NCBI RefSeq assembly: GCF_031755915.1
Contig: NC_083388.1
Coordinates: forward strand, 131,501-195,500
Source of the DNA: Ziziphus jujuba
Lineage: Eukaryota > Streptophyta > Magnoliopsida > Rosales > Rhamnaceae
Reading direction: 5' to 3'
DNA: 64,000 nt
Part shown: positions 22,315-35,174 of the stretch, piece by piece
How positions within the stretch are numbered: position 1 is the first letter of the stretch
How the letters are laid out: every line of letters begins with the position of its first letter
Program-made: the position numbers and the translations under genes
Notes under the pieces: generated by a model
Told to the model about the DNA's origin: nothing
Databases searched by the model: none
What the model saw: only the letters and a program-made list of their open reading frames with translations

Positions 22315-23219
22315 GCTCTCTTCTACACTGAAATGTTAAAGGTTGGAACTTTGGAAGAGAGCTTTGAACATCACGAGGTACAATATGGGCTTTTGCTTTG
22401 CAGGCTAGGAAGGAAATTTATGTCAATTACTTTGGGATATTCTTTTTAAATTCATGTAATTAGTTTTCATATTCTTACATAGCATATACTAGTTATTTTA
22501 GTTGATGGAATTAGAGTGTTAATATGGGATAAGCATTAAGAATAACTTTTCAATATTAGACTAACTTTTAGATATTTACCCCCAAAAAAAAAAAAAAGAA
22601 TAACTTTTAAATAAAAAAATGTCATCGCAAAAACACCACAGTGGCAATGTCCACTCTTTTCGTATGTGATGTCTATAATTCAATTCACCTGATAATAATA
22701 ATAATAATAAACAAAAAAAAAAATTTAATCAAAAATTAAAACAATTAAATTGAAAATATTTTTGTTATTTATTTAACATTGATTACACTTTGGAACGCTC
22801 TAATTTAGAAATTTTAAATCATCAGCTTTTCTTTCGTTAAAAAAAATAATAATAATAAATAATGAAATGGTGCCACCTTGAACTCCTTTAATTTTGATTT
22901 GGTGCAATTGATCCAATTGGATCTGTTCTTAACCCACCAATTTAGTAATTTCCTTCAGTTTTTTCATGAGGTCACTTTTTACTTCTTGCATTGCCATTTG
23001 CACGGATTTTCAAAAATATATCATTTTCCATTAAATGTTTGTTAGACTCTAACTAAACAGTTGTTCAGCAGAAACCAACTGTACAATATGTAAAGGAAAT
23101 AATTTGATAATTATTTCCAGTGTCATTCGTATATAGTATATCCGTAAATATTGTATCATTTCTTTCTTATTTTGTATCATTTAATTGTATTTGATCAGAT
23201 CATCATTATCTCCCACAGC
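22315..23219. other. AT-rich 5' flank of the PPR gene
   Basis: This region must include the PPR promoter on the minus strand, but I see no unambiguous TATA box. It contains poly(A) runs and an ATA trinucleotide repeat (about 22694-22710), and no supported gene. Confidence 0.5.
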
Positions 23220-24272
23220 TTGATATATTGTGACTTACAGTAATGAAAACCTCGAGATTTCATTCCACTCATTCCATCACTCATGATGGATCCATTGCCA
23301 TTCACACACCCGATACTTATTTTACACTAGATAACGTTTAGCATATACCATCAACCATTAAAAATCTTTTATCTATTAGAAAAATCTAATCTCCATTGAA
23401 TTTTTTCCTTACTATTTTCTTGTGATACGGGGACATCCTTGGTTCGCGGCCTAAATAAAAGGAATGTGTATGAGTGGCTTGTCTCATTAACCTATGAGCA
23501 TCTATCTTCACCACTATTGCCATCTCACTCTATTTTTGGCACTGCTGTCTTGGTCATTCCTCACGTCCTATTCTCAAGAAACTCGTCTCTCACCACTCTT
23601 TGTCACACTTCGGATCCTTCTCCAAGTTCTTATATTGTGATTCCTGCTTGTGTTATAAAAACCATGAACTACTTTTTGGTTCCACTAGTGTGTTTAGTTC
23701 AAAACCGCTAGACCTAATATACACGGATGTTTGGCCACTTGCTCCAATTAGGTTCTATGATAATTCTCATTATTATATTATTTTTGTGGATTATACTCAA
23801 TACACTTGGTTTTATCCTATTAAGCATTAATCAGATGTTGAACTTCTCTTTGATCAATTTAAATCTGTTGTAAAAAATTACTTTCATACTAAAATAAAGA
23901 CTCTCTATTCTGATGGTAATGGGAATATCAAGGCTTAAGTCACGTGTTGGCTAAGCATGGTATTCAACATTTTAAATCACCACTCCACAATTAGTCGATA
24001 CAACTAATCAGAAATATCGACATTGTCGTTGAAACTGGGCTAGCTTTACCCTATCATAGTTTTGTTCTCATGAGTTACTAGCCTCTTGTTTTTCATGCGG
24101 CTATCTTTCTAATTAATATAATGATTTCTCCAGCTACTAACAATCATTGCCCATATGAAAACCTCTTTCTTGCCTTACCCAACTATCAAAAGCCTTTGGC
24201 TGTTTATGCTACCCTCACCTTCATCCATACAACGCTTACAAACTAGAACGGAGATCATGTCCATACATGCTT
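23220..24272 (+). mobile_element. Copia fragment A: protease end, GAG-pre-integrase and integrase core (degenerate)
   Basis: In several frames one reads a protease/linker remnant (about 23270-23440), a frame-shifted GAG-pre-integrase motif (WHCCLGHSSRPILKKL at about 23540), and an integrase core starting PLDLIYTDVW (23707) with YYIIFVDYTQYTWFYPIKH and the second catalytic-Asp region IKTLYSDG near 23900. The sequence breaks off at the Gypsy LTR at 24273 and resumes at about 30111 in the same reading sense. No LTR of its own could be found on the left. There are many stops and shifts, so it is dead. Confidence 0.85.
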
Positions 24273-24824
24273 TGATGTAGGAGCTTTCAATTAGACAAGA
24301 AAAATGAATTTACCATTCACAAATAACCAGCAAAAGAAGCTGCTGAAAACTCAGCTTGGTCACCAAGCTATTTTATATGTTGAAGAAGATAAAATTGTCT
24401 ACTCGAAAGGTGGCAAACTATTACATATATAAACCTAAACTGAAAACGGTACGTTTTAAACTATTATTCTAGAAAGATCAAAATAGTGTGTTTTTTATTT
24501 GGGTCACGTGAACCTTGGCACATGCAAGCTAACGACCACAAGATTTAAATCGGGTTTCATTTGTATGGTACTGTAGCACTATGTTCTCCCCTGTTTTAGC
24601 ATCTGTTACTGTTCATGATGAAGCTGCTACTATTCTGAGCTTGCTATTGCTGCTGTGTTGCTGCTAGTGCTGCATTGTTGCTACTGCCGAGCTTGCTATG
24701 TTGCTGCCGAGCTATATGGCTGCTGAGCTGCTGTTGCCAAGCTACTATGTTGCTGCCGAGCTAGGTTGCTGCAGAGTTGTCGAGCTATGCCGAGCTGCCG
24801 AGCTATGTTGCTGCACCTCCATCA
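24273..24824 (-). repeat. 3' LTR of Gypsy element (element on minus strand)
   Basis: In plus orientation it begins TGATGTAGGAGCTTTC and ends ACCTCCATCA, matching 29550-30110. Its right half is rich in CTG/CCGAGC repeats. The element's last reading frame runs into this LTR (MEVQQHSSAARHS). On the minus strand a purine-rich tract (gggaaggagt) immediately precedes it. Flanking tgctt (24268-24272) and tgttt (30111-30115) look like a 5-bp target duplication with one change. Confidence 0.92.
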
Positions 24825-26231
24825 ACTCCTTCCCGGTGTCAGGAAACTCGTCCTCGAGTTGTGAAGAAAGAGTAGGAGAAGCATCTTGAGGAAGATATGG
24901 ATGGAGATCGGCAACATTGAACACAGGAGAAATGTGGAGATCTTCAGGTAAATCAAGGTGATAAGCGTTTGGCCCAACATATTTGGAGATGACAAAAGGA
25001 CCAAGTTTGTGAGGGTTTAGCTTGTTGTATGTATCGGCAGGGAAATGTTCCTTTCGCAGATAAACCATGACTAAATCACCTTCAGCATAAGTTTTGTGGC
25101 GACGATGGGCATCCGCAACTGCCTTATATTTGAGGTTGGCTTTCTCAATTTTATGTTGAATCTCCTTATGAAACTGGGCATAATTTTCAACAAAGGTGGC
25201 AACTCCTTGATGAGTTGACAGAGGAAGTGAAATGAGATCAATGATATTGTAGGGTATCTTTGTATACACAATGGCAAAAGGTTGAAGACCGGTGGAACGA
25301 TTGACCATGCTGTAATAGGCAAATTCAACCTGTGGAAGGAGAGAGTCCCATTGTTTTAGTTTGTGTAAAGCTAGACTTCGAAGCATGGTACCAAGTGTGC
25401 GGTTGACAACTTTGGTCTGGCCATCGGTTTGGGGTTGGTAAAGATTGCTATACTGCAACTTGGTATTAAATTTCTTCCATAAAACTATCCAAAAGTGGTT
25501 GACAAATTTAACTTCTCTATCGGAAGTGATGGTTTTTGGAATACCATGTAAATGAACCACCTCCCGGAAGAATAAGTGAGCTAAAAAGCTTGCATCTGAG
25601 GCTTTCTTATAGGGAAGAAAGTGATCCATTTTGGAGAAGCAATCAACGACTAAAAAATGGAATCAACTCGTTTGACTGTCATTGGAAGGCCAAGGATGAA
25701 GTCCATGAAAAGATCCTCCCAAATTATAACAGGAGTTGGCAGAGGAGTATACAAACCAGTGTTTTGGGTATGCCCTTTGGCAATTTGGTAGGTGGGACAA
25801 TGGGCAACAAAAGAGGCCATTTGGGCAGTCATTTTAGGCCAAAAGAAATGTTGGGTGATAGCCAATGTAGTCTTATCACGTCCAGCATGTGCAGCCAAGC
25901 CACCCAAATGAAGATCATTCATTATGAACTCTCGTAGTGATGTCTTAGGAATACACAATTGGTTACCTTTGAAGAGATAGTCATCTAGAATGTGATAATC
26001 ATCCATGTTGTGGTGGAGTTGGCATTGCTCCCATATGAAAGAAAAATCTTCCTCTTCAGCATACAATTCCTTGAGGTGGCTGAAATCTTGGAGGTTGAAT
26101 TGTAAAATGGTGAGGAATGAATACCTTCAGCTCAATGCATCAGCTACAGTATTACGATGTCCAGCTTTGTGGTTGAAGGTGTAGTGGAATTTTTGAAGGA
26201 GGAACTCAAGCCAACGAGCATGCAGGTCATT

Positions 26232-26273
<42 letters not shown>

Positions 26274-29200
26274 CTGTAAATTGAGATATTTAAGAGGGTG
26301 ATGATCACTATGGAGAATGAAATTGTTTTGAATGAGGTATTGTTGCCAATGATCAAAAGCACGAATTACAGCATAGAGCTCTTGTTCATAGGTGGACCAT
26401 TTCTGCTTTGCTGGACAAAGTTTTTTCACTAAAGTACTCAATTGGTTGGCCTTCTTGAGTGAGGACAGCTCTAATTCCCACCTTGGATGCATTGGTGTCA
26501 ACTTCAAACACTTTGTCAAAATTTGGCAACGCTAGGACTGGTGCATTGGTGAGTTTATTCTTCAAAAGTAAAAAATGTCTTGTTGTGGTTGTCCCCATTT
26601 GAAATCATCCTTCTTAAGACTTGCTGTTAATGGTGCAGCTATTTCACTAAAATTCTTAATAAACCTCCGATAGAAAGTGGCAAGGCCATGAAAACTTCTT
26701 AATTCGGTGACATTCTTGGGTGGAGGCCAATCAATTATGGCTTGCATCTTCTTGGGATCGGTATGGATTCCTTCTTTGCTGATAATGAAGCCAAGAAAAA
26801 AAAGTCAGTCAGTGGCAAACTCACACTTGTGAATGCTAAGGTCAGCATTTATAGAACATTTCTTAGATGAGCTAAGTGGTTTTCTTTGGATTTACTGAAC
26901 ACCAAAATGTCATCAAAGTATACCACCACAAATTGGCCAATAAAAGGTTTGAGAATCTGGTTCATGAGTCTCATGAATGTACTTAGAGCATTGCAAAGGC
27001 CAAACGACATCACTTGCTACTTAAACAAGCCTTCTCAGGTTTTGAATGCGATCTTCCACTCATCCCCTGGTCGGATTCTAATCTGGTGGTAGCAACTTTT
27101 GAGGTCCAATCTGGAGAAAATGTTAGAGCCTTCAAGTTTGTCCAACAGGTCTTCTAACTGTGGAATTGGGAACCTATATTTAATGGTGATTTTGTTAATG
27201 ACTCGACTGTCCACACACATACACCATGTTTTATCTTTCTTTGGGACCAAGAGGGCTGGAATGGCACATGGACTAAGGCTTGGACGTACCAAGTTCTTTG
27301 ACAAGAGGTCATCTACTATACCTTGCAAGATTGCATATTCTTTGGGGCTCATTCAATAATGGGGCAGATTTAGAAGACTTGCACTAGGAAGTAAGTCAAT
27401 ATTATGTTGTAGATCATGTAGAGGAGGTAATTCATTTGGAAGTTCAGTTAGTGAGAAGTCACTATATTCTTCAAGGAGTGGTTGAATGGTTGGTGGGATA
27501 GCAATGTTACTCTCTGTCATCTCTGCATCCTTGAGACTAAGGGCAATTAAAGCATGAGAGTGGTTGTACTATGAGGAATCTTGTGTAGCACTAGGAGTGT
27601 TAAGTTGGCCCAACAAGTTTTGATGTGGGTGTCTCAGCTTATCTCTAGAAGTTTTGTGTGGACCTGTTCCTGGTGGAGTTGGTGGTAAGAGGACAATTTT
27701 CTTATTATGCCAAATGAATGAGTATGTATTTTGCCTCCCATTATGCTGCACATTTCGATCAAAAAGCCATGGTCTCCTCAATAGTATGTGGCAAGCATCC
27801 ATCCAAATTATATCACACTTAATAGTATCAATATAGTTGCTGCCAATAGAAAATGTGACATTGCTTATTTCGGTTACCTGAATTTCGAAGTCTTGCTTAA
27901 CCCAACAAATCTTGTAAGGTTCAGGATGAGGCTTAGTGGGTAATTGTAAAGTATTAACTAATGCTTTTGAAATAACATTCTCGGTGCTGCCTCCATCTAT
28001 GATTACTTCACACACTTTGCCATTGATGGTGCACTTGGTTTTGAAGAGTGCATTCCGTTGGGTAGATGTGAGCTTCTTGGCTGAATAAAGCATTTTCTGC
28101 AATATGCATATCACAGGCTCTCCCCCAATGTCATCCCCACTAACCTCATCAATTACTTTTACAAATTCAGCACCCATTTCATCCCCTTCGTCACCAATTT
28201 CTTCCAATTCCTCATGCATATGCATCAATTTCTGTTGAGGACACTCATTGGACCTATGTCCCAATTGATTGCACTTAAAACATTTGATTGGGTAGGGTCG
28301 TGCATAAGTATTGGCATTTGTGGGGTGATTGGGTGGTCTTGGAGGTTGGTTGTAATTGGGTTGGAATAATGGTGCTTTCCCTGCTATTTTGGTGTTCTGT
28401 TTGTGTGGTTGTTTGGAGTTGGTATGGGCAGGATATGAATTGGAATTGGTTGATTTATGGTGCCGTTGATATGCTATTGGTTTATCGGAGTAGAAGTCTG
28501 AGAGAGGTTTCCATTTGTGGGGAGGTTGGGTAGTTGAATCCGAGACTGACAGTTGCCTCTCTACTCTGTTTGCTAAATTCACAGCTGCATTAAGGTTAGC
28601 AATGGGGCTTAAATGGAGCTTCTCTCTAATTGGTTTTTGAAGCCCATGGATATATCGAGCCATTTTTTGATGTTCTGTCTCTTGCAAGTTATTACGGGAG
28701 CTCAAATGAAAGAATTCAGTAGTCTAGTCATTCATAGTTCTATTACCTTGGTGGCAACTATGGTACTGTTCATAGAGCAATTGGTCATAATCCTCTAGCA
28801 AGAACCGTGCCTTGAGCAATTGCTTCATTTGGTGCCAAGATCCAATAAGTTCCTTTCCTTCTTTCCTTCTTTGGCTTGCAATTACTCCCACCAAGTAGAA
28901 GCACCTCCCTTGAGCTTATAAGCCACCAATTTGACCTGTTGTGCTTTGGTGATATTCATGTAGTCTAAGAATGACTTAACATTTTGAATCCAATCTAGGA
29001 AGCTTTCTATATCAATTTGGCCATCAAACATAGGCAGATCAATTTTGATTTTATAATCTATGTCTTGGTGTTGATTGTACTTGGGTGGAGCTCCTGGCTA
29101 TCCAAAATGGTGGTTAGGGAAGGCATCTCCAAGCCTACATCGTGGTTGGTCAAAGAGAGTTGCCTCAATGTCATCATCTGAGTTGGTGTTCGGCAATGGG

Positions 29201-29549
29201 AGCTGGTTGGGTAAAATTTTTGCAGAGAGTGAGGTGGTGGTGGTGGATCTATTGCCAAGGGAAAATCTGGTCGTGGCTGGGTGTTTTGGGTCCGAATTGG
29301 TGCCGGTGGGTGGCAAGTTAGCTCTCACTCTCTCAATCCAGCAACCGGTGGTGTTAAAGGTGGTGGTGATGTTTGTTGAAGCAAGGATTGTTGGATGACT
29401 AAGGCAAGATTCTCAATCTGCTGCTCCACACCTCGGGTGGCTGCCAAAATGGCCTTCGTACCCTGGTATTCTCCATTGGTACGGCTGCTCCCTTCATCGT
29501 AATTGGCCATAACGGGATTCCTGGCGATCTCCAAGTTCTGATACCAATT
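24825..29549 (-). mobile_element. Gypsy (Ty3-like) retrotransposon internal region, gag-pol, defective
   Basis: On the minus strand, 5' to 3': primer-binding site TGGTATCAGAACTT next to the 5' LTR; gag from ATG 29510, with a retrotransposon gag core (about 28600-29060) and a CCHC knuckle CFKCNQLGHRSNEC (about 28240-28285); protease motif IIDGGSTENVIS (near 28000); reverse transcriptase from 27352 ([14 protein letters not shown]), with YFDD near 26910; RNase H (26600-26127); an integrase zinc region with HLGGLAAHAGRDKT (about 25900); and integrase core/C-terminus to 24745 (QPQTDGQTKVVNRTLG). I see no chromodomain. Damage includes stops around 27569 and 27355, frame changes in RT and integrase, and a 39-base poly(T) in the RNase H region. 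The order PR-RT-RH-INT fixes it as Gypsy and not Copia. Confidence 0.93.
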
Positions 29550-30110
29550 TGATGTAGGAGCTTTCAATTAAACAAGAAAAATGAATTTACCATTCACAAA
29601 CAACCAGCAAAAGAAGCTGCTGGAAACTCAACTTAGTCACCAAGCTATTTCATATGTTGAAGAAGATAAAATTGTCTACCCAAAAGGTGGCAAACTATTA
29701 CATATATAAACCTAAAATGAAAATGGTGCGTTTTAAACAATTATTCTAGAAAGATCAAAATGGTGAGTTTTTATTTGGATCACATGAACCTTGGCACATG
29801 CAAGCTAACGACCACGAGATTTGAATCAGGTTTCATTTGTATGGTACTGTAGCACTCTGTTCTCCCCTGTTTTAGCATCTGTTACTGTTCATGATGAAGC
29901 TGCTGCTGTTTTGAGCTTGCTGTTGTTGTTGATGGTGCTGCTGTGTTGCTGCTAGTACTGCATTGTTGTTGCTGGTGCTGTTACTGGTAATGCCAAGCTT
30001 GTTGTTACTGCTGCTGAGCTTGCTATGTTGCTGCCAAGCTGCTGAGCTAGGTTGTTGCTGAGTTGTCGAGCCATGCCGAGCTGCCGAGGTATGTTGCTGC
30101 ACCTCCATCA
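29550..30110 (-). repeat. 5' LTR of Gypsy element (element on minus strand)
   Basis: It starts TGATGTAGGAGCTTTC and ends ACCTCCATCA in plus orientation. It is 561 bp against 552 bp for its partner, differing mainly by gains and losses of CTG/TTG triplets in the low-complexity half. The high similarity of the non-repetitive half indicates a fairly recent insertion. Confidence 0.92.
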
Positions 30111-31500
30111 TGTTTGTTGGTTATTCTCTGGATCACAATACCTACCGGTGTTTTGACCCTTTTACACATTAGATATACACATCATGCCACGTAGTTTTTA
30201 TGGAAGATCAGTTTCCATTAACAAGTCCTTAGTGTCCATAACTCATTTGAAACCCAATCTTCTTATTAAGTGGATATTATTTAATTCAGTTGAATTACTA
30301 TTTTTTGCAAAAAATTAAACTATTAGAAGGTAGATCATCATTCTTTTATATATTTTCTTTAATACTTCCTCTTATATATAGGTATGCATTTTTTGAGCTC
30401 CTTTTGAATCCTTACACATGCTTTTATTTTTTTGGATGAAATTGTTGAGTTTTAAACTCAAAACCTTTTAAATCGTTGGCTCTGATACCAAGTTAAATTA
30501 TCCATTCTCCCAAAAGCTTAAGCTATCAGGAGCTTAATCGTAATTATTTTTTTTTATACTTTTTCTCTAATAAATCTTAACTCAACAACCCTACATGATG
30601 AGTCTCATATTCATCTTAGCCATGTTTAATTGTTCCACCTATTCCCATGCACTCTCTTGTTGGTCATTAGGATATACCTCCCCATCATTGACAGAACCCA
30701 CTCTCTCGAACTCTACCTCAGTGATGCATGCCAATGATGCTTCCCTATCATCAACTTCAAAGGTAAGTACTCTTCCTTCCTTTCCCCGGTTACATTCAGA
30801 TAATACATTTGTCCTTCCCCAACTTGTACCCACCTCATGATCACATGATCCAAAAATAATACTTTTAAGCCTAAAATGATCTTTCTTGCCTCTCACCTAC
30901 CCTCCCATGATCAAACAAAATCCACATGTGTCTCCAAAGCAGTAAATCAACATTTTGAATGTCAACTTGGGATCTTGTTTCGTAAAAACCCACACAAAAC
31001 ATTGTCGGGTGTAAATGGATTTGTCGTCTCTAACAGCATTCGGATGGTACAGCAGCCCATTACAAAGCAAGCCTACTTGCTAAAGTATTTCACAAACAAC
31101 CTAGTGTTGATTTCACTGACACTTTAAGCCTTGTTGTCAAACTCGCTAATATGTGTTGTACTTACATTGGTAATCACTAACAGTTGGTCTTTACACCAAC
31201 TTGACGACAATAATGCATTTTAATAGAGCACTTTAATACATGATGTGTTCATGCAACAACCTTCGACTCTTGTTGATCCCCAATTAATCATGTGGCAAGC
31301 TCAACGAAGCAATTTATGAACTTCGACAGACACCTTGGGCCTGGAACACAGAACTCCAAAACTTTCTTCTCATCAAAGGCTTCATAAGTGCTCACTCAGG
31401 TGCCTCTCTCTTCATTTATCACTATGGAGGGACTATACTTTTCCTGCTTGTATATGTCGAAGACATCATCATCACTGCTAATATGGTTTCTTAAGTCATC
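30111..31500 (+). mobile_element. Copia fragment B: integrase end and reverse transcriptase (degenerate)
   Basis: This continues fragment A. Directly after the Gypsy LTR and target duplication one reads VGYSLDHNTYRCFDPFTH, the C-terminal part of a Copia integrase. Reverse transcriptase follows at about 30960-31500 across shifting frames (a KWVFRVKQ-like segment near 31010; LFIYHYGG...FLLVYVEDIIIT near 31400-31480, where the usual YVDD is YVED). About 30290-30590 is AT-rich and may contain a further small insertion ending in gctctgataccaag. No right LTR is visible, so the element was truncated. Confidence 0.8.
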
Positions 31501-32340
31501 AATAATATTTTTGTAACTTAAGTTTATGTCACTTAAATATCAACATTTTGAATGTTTATATAATAAACAATAAATACAACAATCCACGTATATCATTGAA
31601 TATCATAGAAAATGCTTTAACTTTTTCTTCTTCTTTTTTAATTTAAAAAAATATTTTAGGATACATAAATCTCTTATTTTATTTTTATTTTTAGTAAAGG
31701 CACAAAAGTCTCTTAACTGTTTGACATGGAGGTGAAGTATATAAAATGCTTAATTTGCTTAAGAGAGAACTAGTGTTTAATTAAGCACTAGCTTTTAAAA
31801 TCAAGAGTAGAGACCACAGCTTATTTTTTGTAATTATTTTCTCTTCTGTAAGCTCATTCGTAATATGTCCCTTCTTTAGTAATACGTCTCTTCTTTAGGA
31901 TAACTTAATTAGCAATAATTATTAATAATAATCTTCAGGTTTTGGTTCAAAGCATGAAGATGAAATCTCTCCTCCATAAATTATAAAAAAAGAAAAAAAA
32001 AAGTTCACTCTCAATGTAATATATATAATCTTGATTAAGTTAGGCTAGTCGTCTTTAACTAGACGATGCTAAACATTTTAAGCATTTTACGTTGCCTGAT
32101 TAATGTTTAATTACATGAAATTCATGGGGATATTTCATTCTAAATTATATGTAATCAAGCAACATAAACATCCCTTAACAAAATGTTTGTCGAACATCTA
32201 GATTATAACAAAATAGGAACATACGTCACATCAAAATTATATGAAATTAAATGTCACACTAATATTGATGTGATGTATGCTCATATTATATTAAAAACAA
32301 GATTTTATGACTTAATCAAATATGTATATATATATATATA
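31501..32340. other. AT-rich spacer between Copia remnant and MULE
   Basis: No gene or delimitable element is seen. It ends in an AT dinucleotide run (about 32322-32340) that is the insertion target of the next element. Confidence 0.5.
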
Positions 32341-32371
32341 CAGAGAGGCTAGCCTAAGGACCGACCGCATG
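32341..32371 (+). repeat. Left terminal inverted repeat of MULE
   Basis: 31 bp starting CAGAGAGGCTAGCCTAAGG, pairing with 40550-40580. Homology stops abruptly after CCGCATG. Confidence 0.93.
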
Positions 32372-34460
32372 CCTTACGTGCAGTCCAAAAATGTGATTAA
32401 AATTGGGCCCTTTGATCTGCACATTTGGCATCAACGGTCCTGGACAAAAGCTGGTCTCAAGTGAGAATTCTCTTCTCTTCTCCCATTCGCAGCTTCGTTT
32501 CTTTGGCCAGATCTCCCATTTCCCATTTGCAAATTCCCTTCTCTTCTCCTCCCATTTCTCCTCCCATTCGCAGCTTCGTTTCTCTTCTCCATTCCAGTGA
32601 CGTTGCAAGCCACCAATCTCCAGTTCTTGGGATAGCCATTCAGCCCCAACCATGCCAGCCCTAACCCAGATAAAATCTGCAACTTCTCTGCTGCTTCCAT
32701 CGGTCACCGGCCAGCCCTACCCAGATTTTCATCGTTTTCCTTTTGCTTATCTTTGTTTTTGTTCTTTATAAATAAAATTCAGCAATCTGTGTTACTATAG
32801 TTTCAGATCGGTTACCAGAACAGTGGAGGAAAATATTTAAATTATTTTGACTATTTTTTTTTTTTGGTTTCCCTATGAATATTGATAAGGTCTGAGTCGA
32901 AATGGTTTAATTTGTTTTTCATGTTGAGTAGAGCTTTTTGTTCCCTTAACACCTAGATATGATTTATCAATAAATAGGTTTGTTGAAAATTCAAACTTGG
33001 CTGCTTCTACCGGCCAGCCCTGCCCTAGATTTTCAACTGTTTCCACTATTGAGAGTGTCCAGGTTAAATTTGCAACTTCTGCTTTTGCCTTATATTTAGT
33101 GGTTGTTGATTGTTTATTGTTGATTGTTGATTGTTGATTGTATATTCCAGTATTGATTAAATTATAAACTTGAGAGATTGAAACGTTAATGTTGCAACTA
33201 GATATGCTACTATATATATATTTTTCCTTTTACAATGCGGTCCCCAAACTAATTGTCTTGATTCTATTCGTCATAAAAAAAGTCACATTATATGGACCAT
33301 ATATAGGTTCTGCGCAGTTGTGTGGAAGTAGACCATGTGATGATCTCACTAACATCTAATTATTTTTATCAAAGGTGCAAATTTCATGTGATTGTAGGAC
33401 TACCTAATTCCTCTAACAAAGACTTTCACGTCATATAAATTCTATACAAGTTTTTGAAATGGACATGTGATCTTTGGACCACCTAATTATTTGTTTTTTT
33501 AATCCCAGGAGGTAGTAAATTAGGACTAAGCCCTTTTAGCACCTACCTTGTCTGCTATGAAGTTGCTAATTGGTTCATTCCATTCTACTTCCAATATGAT
33601 TCCAATGCTACCTCCTTGTTCTTTCTGAAAATTTATCAGAAAAATATTAAAAAAGACTAAACTGATTAATCGTCTTGCAATCCTATTTAGACATAAAGCA
33701 ATAAGAATATAAACCTGATATGGTCTTATGATCGAGGTCCTATGATCCTTTTTTTTTTTAATTTGTTTTTTTTTTAAATTAGGTCCTACAATCCTCTGTT
33801 TTTGCTTTCTTTAAGAATCTAATTGATAACATGGAATAATTATTAGTCTGTGGATGGATTTCATGTTCTTTTTAGTGATCACGCAGATAGTCTAAATTAA
33901 AAAGCAAAGAAGACAAGATGGGCACTTGTCAAGCCAATGAAAACTCTTAGTAAAACTACTTGTTGAATATTAGTTCAAAATACTATTTGCTTGATGACAA
34001 AGTTTTACTGAGAGCTATTACAATCCAATGGGAATTACTTCAGCAGAATATAGACAAAGAAAATTGTCTATTTATTTATTTATTTATCGTGTTTATTATT
34101 GTATCCTCATAGTTGGATGGTATTATATACATTTGCCCAAAGAGAACCAATTTAAATGCTAAGATGGAAGAAATATCAAGCCTCGCATGCTTACTGGGAA
34201 AAATGCATGTAAGCTTTTGAAAAAATTAAGATAATTAATTGAAGTGAAAAGGTTCGAAAAGATATAATATATATTTAGTGGTTGCTATTGCTATTGCTTT
34301 ATAGTCATTGGTATTGCTAAGTTAGATTCATTCATTCATGTAGAAAGGTTGCTGGTGGTTTTTTATGTTTTTCATTTTTTATGTCTTTTGGTTTTTTATA
34401 GCGTATTAAATCCTGCCTTGTGTTCTTTAGAAGTCATAGCTGGAGATTAGTTGTGTAAGC

Positions 34461-34897
34461 ATGTCAACAAGTACTAGTGATGTTCAACCGATCCGGATGT
34501 GCTCATGTGGGCAATATATGCATTTAAAAACATCAAGGATAGATAAGAATCCAAATCATCAATTCTGGAAACGCTTAGATGGAGAACAGGTTGTCTACAA
34601 TTTTTTATGTGTTGAATTTTTATTTGTTTTCATTTATAAAATAATTAAATTATATATGTTTACTTGCCACAGGAAAAAAGATGTAGTAAATTCATTTGGG
34701 CAAAAGAAGGGGAAGCTAAACTAGAAAAAATAGATGTACTTATCGGTGAAGTTCGTCGTTTATCTTTGCAAGTGGAGAAATCTAATAATATGCTTGAAGC
34801 AATTCAGAAAAATGTCAAGAAGCGCGACCAATATGACATTAAGACTGTCATATTTCTTGTACTTTTATTATTTATTTTCTTTAAAATATTAGCCTAG
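34461..34897 (+). CDS. GRF-type zinc-finger protein with coiled coil and C-terminal membrane segment (two exons, inside MULE)
   Basis: Exon 1 is 34461-34589 (43 codons) and exon 2 is 34673-34897, joined by a GT-AG intron of 83 bp with no phase change, giving 117 aa. The N-terminus has CSCG at residues 14-17, then KTS and NPNHQFWK, then CSKFIWAKE at 47-55: the layout of a GRF zinc finger. The third expected ligand, usually Cys after the FW pair, is Arg 38. Residues about 56-95 are charged and heptad-like (EAKLEKIDVLIGEVRRLSL), a probable coiled coil. Residues 101-117 (VIFLVLLLFIFFKILA) form a single membrane-spanning tail. GRF fingers bind nucleic acid in some proteins, but the role of these small membrane-tailed plant forms is unknown. 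It lies inside a transposon, convergent with the transposase, and could be either a captured host gene or a second element gene. The missing ligand hints at decay. Confidence 0.65.
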
Positions 34898-35058
34898 TAA
34901 TGTAGTCAAGCAATATATATGTTTTTTCGGTTGGTAAACTAATTATGTAGCACCATATGTATCCTATTAAGCTCGCTGTATGTTTTGTTTCTATTAAGTT
35001 GATGTTTAGATTCCTATTTTGGTGAAGCTTTATCTGTACCTCTTGCCGTATAGCCATG

Positions 35059-35114
<56 letters not shown>

Positions 35115-35174
35115 ATTCATTACAGCTTGCATGGCTTTGGAAAAAGCAAATAATATTAGTTTAGTTTACTCATT

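Noticed and set aside
32354..32707. Overlapping frames on both strands near the left MULE end
   Set aside because: The region consists of short internal repeats of a CT-rich sequence. The frames disagree and match no family.
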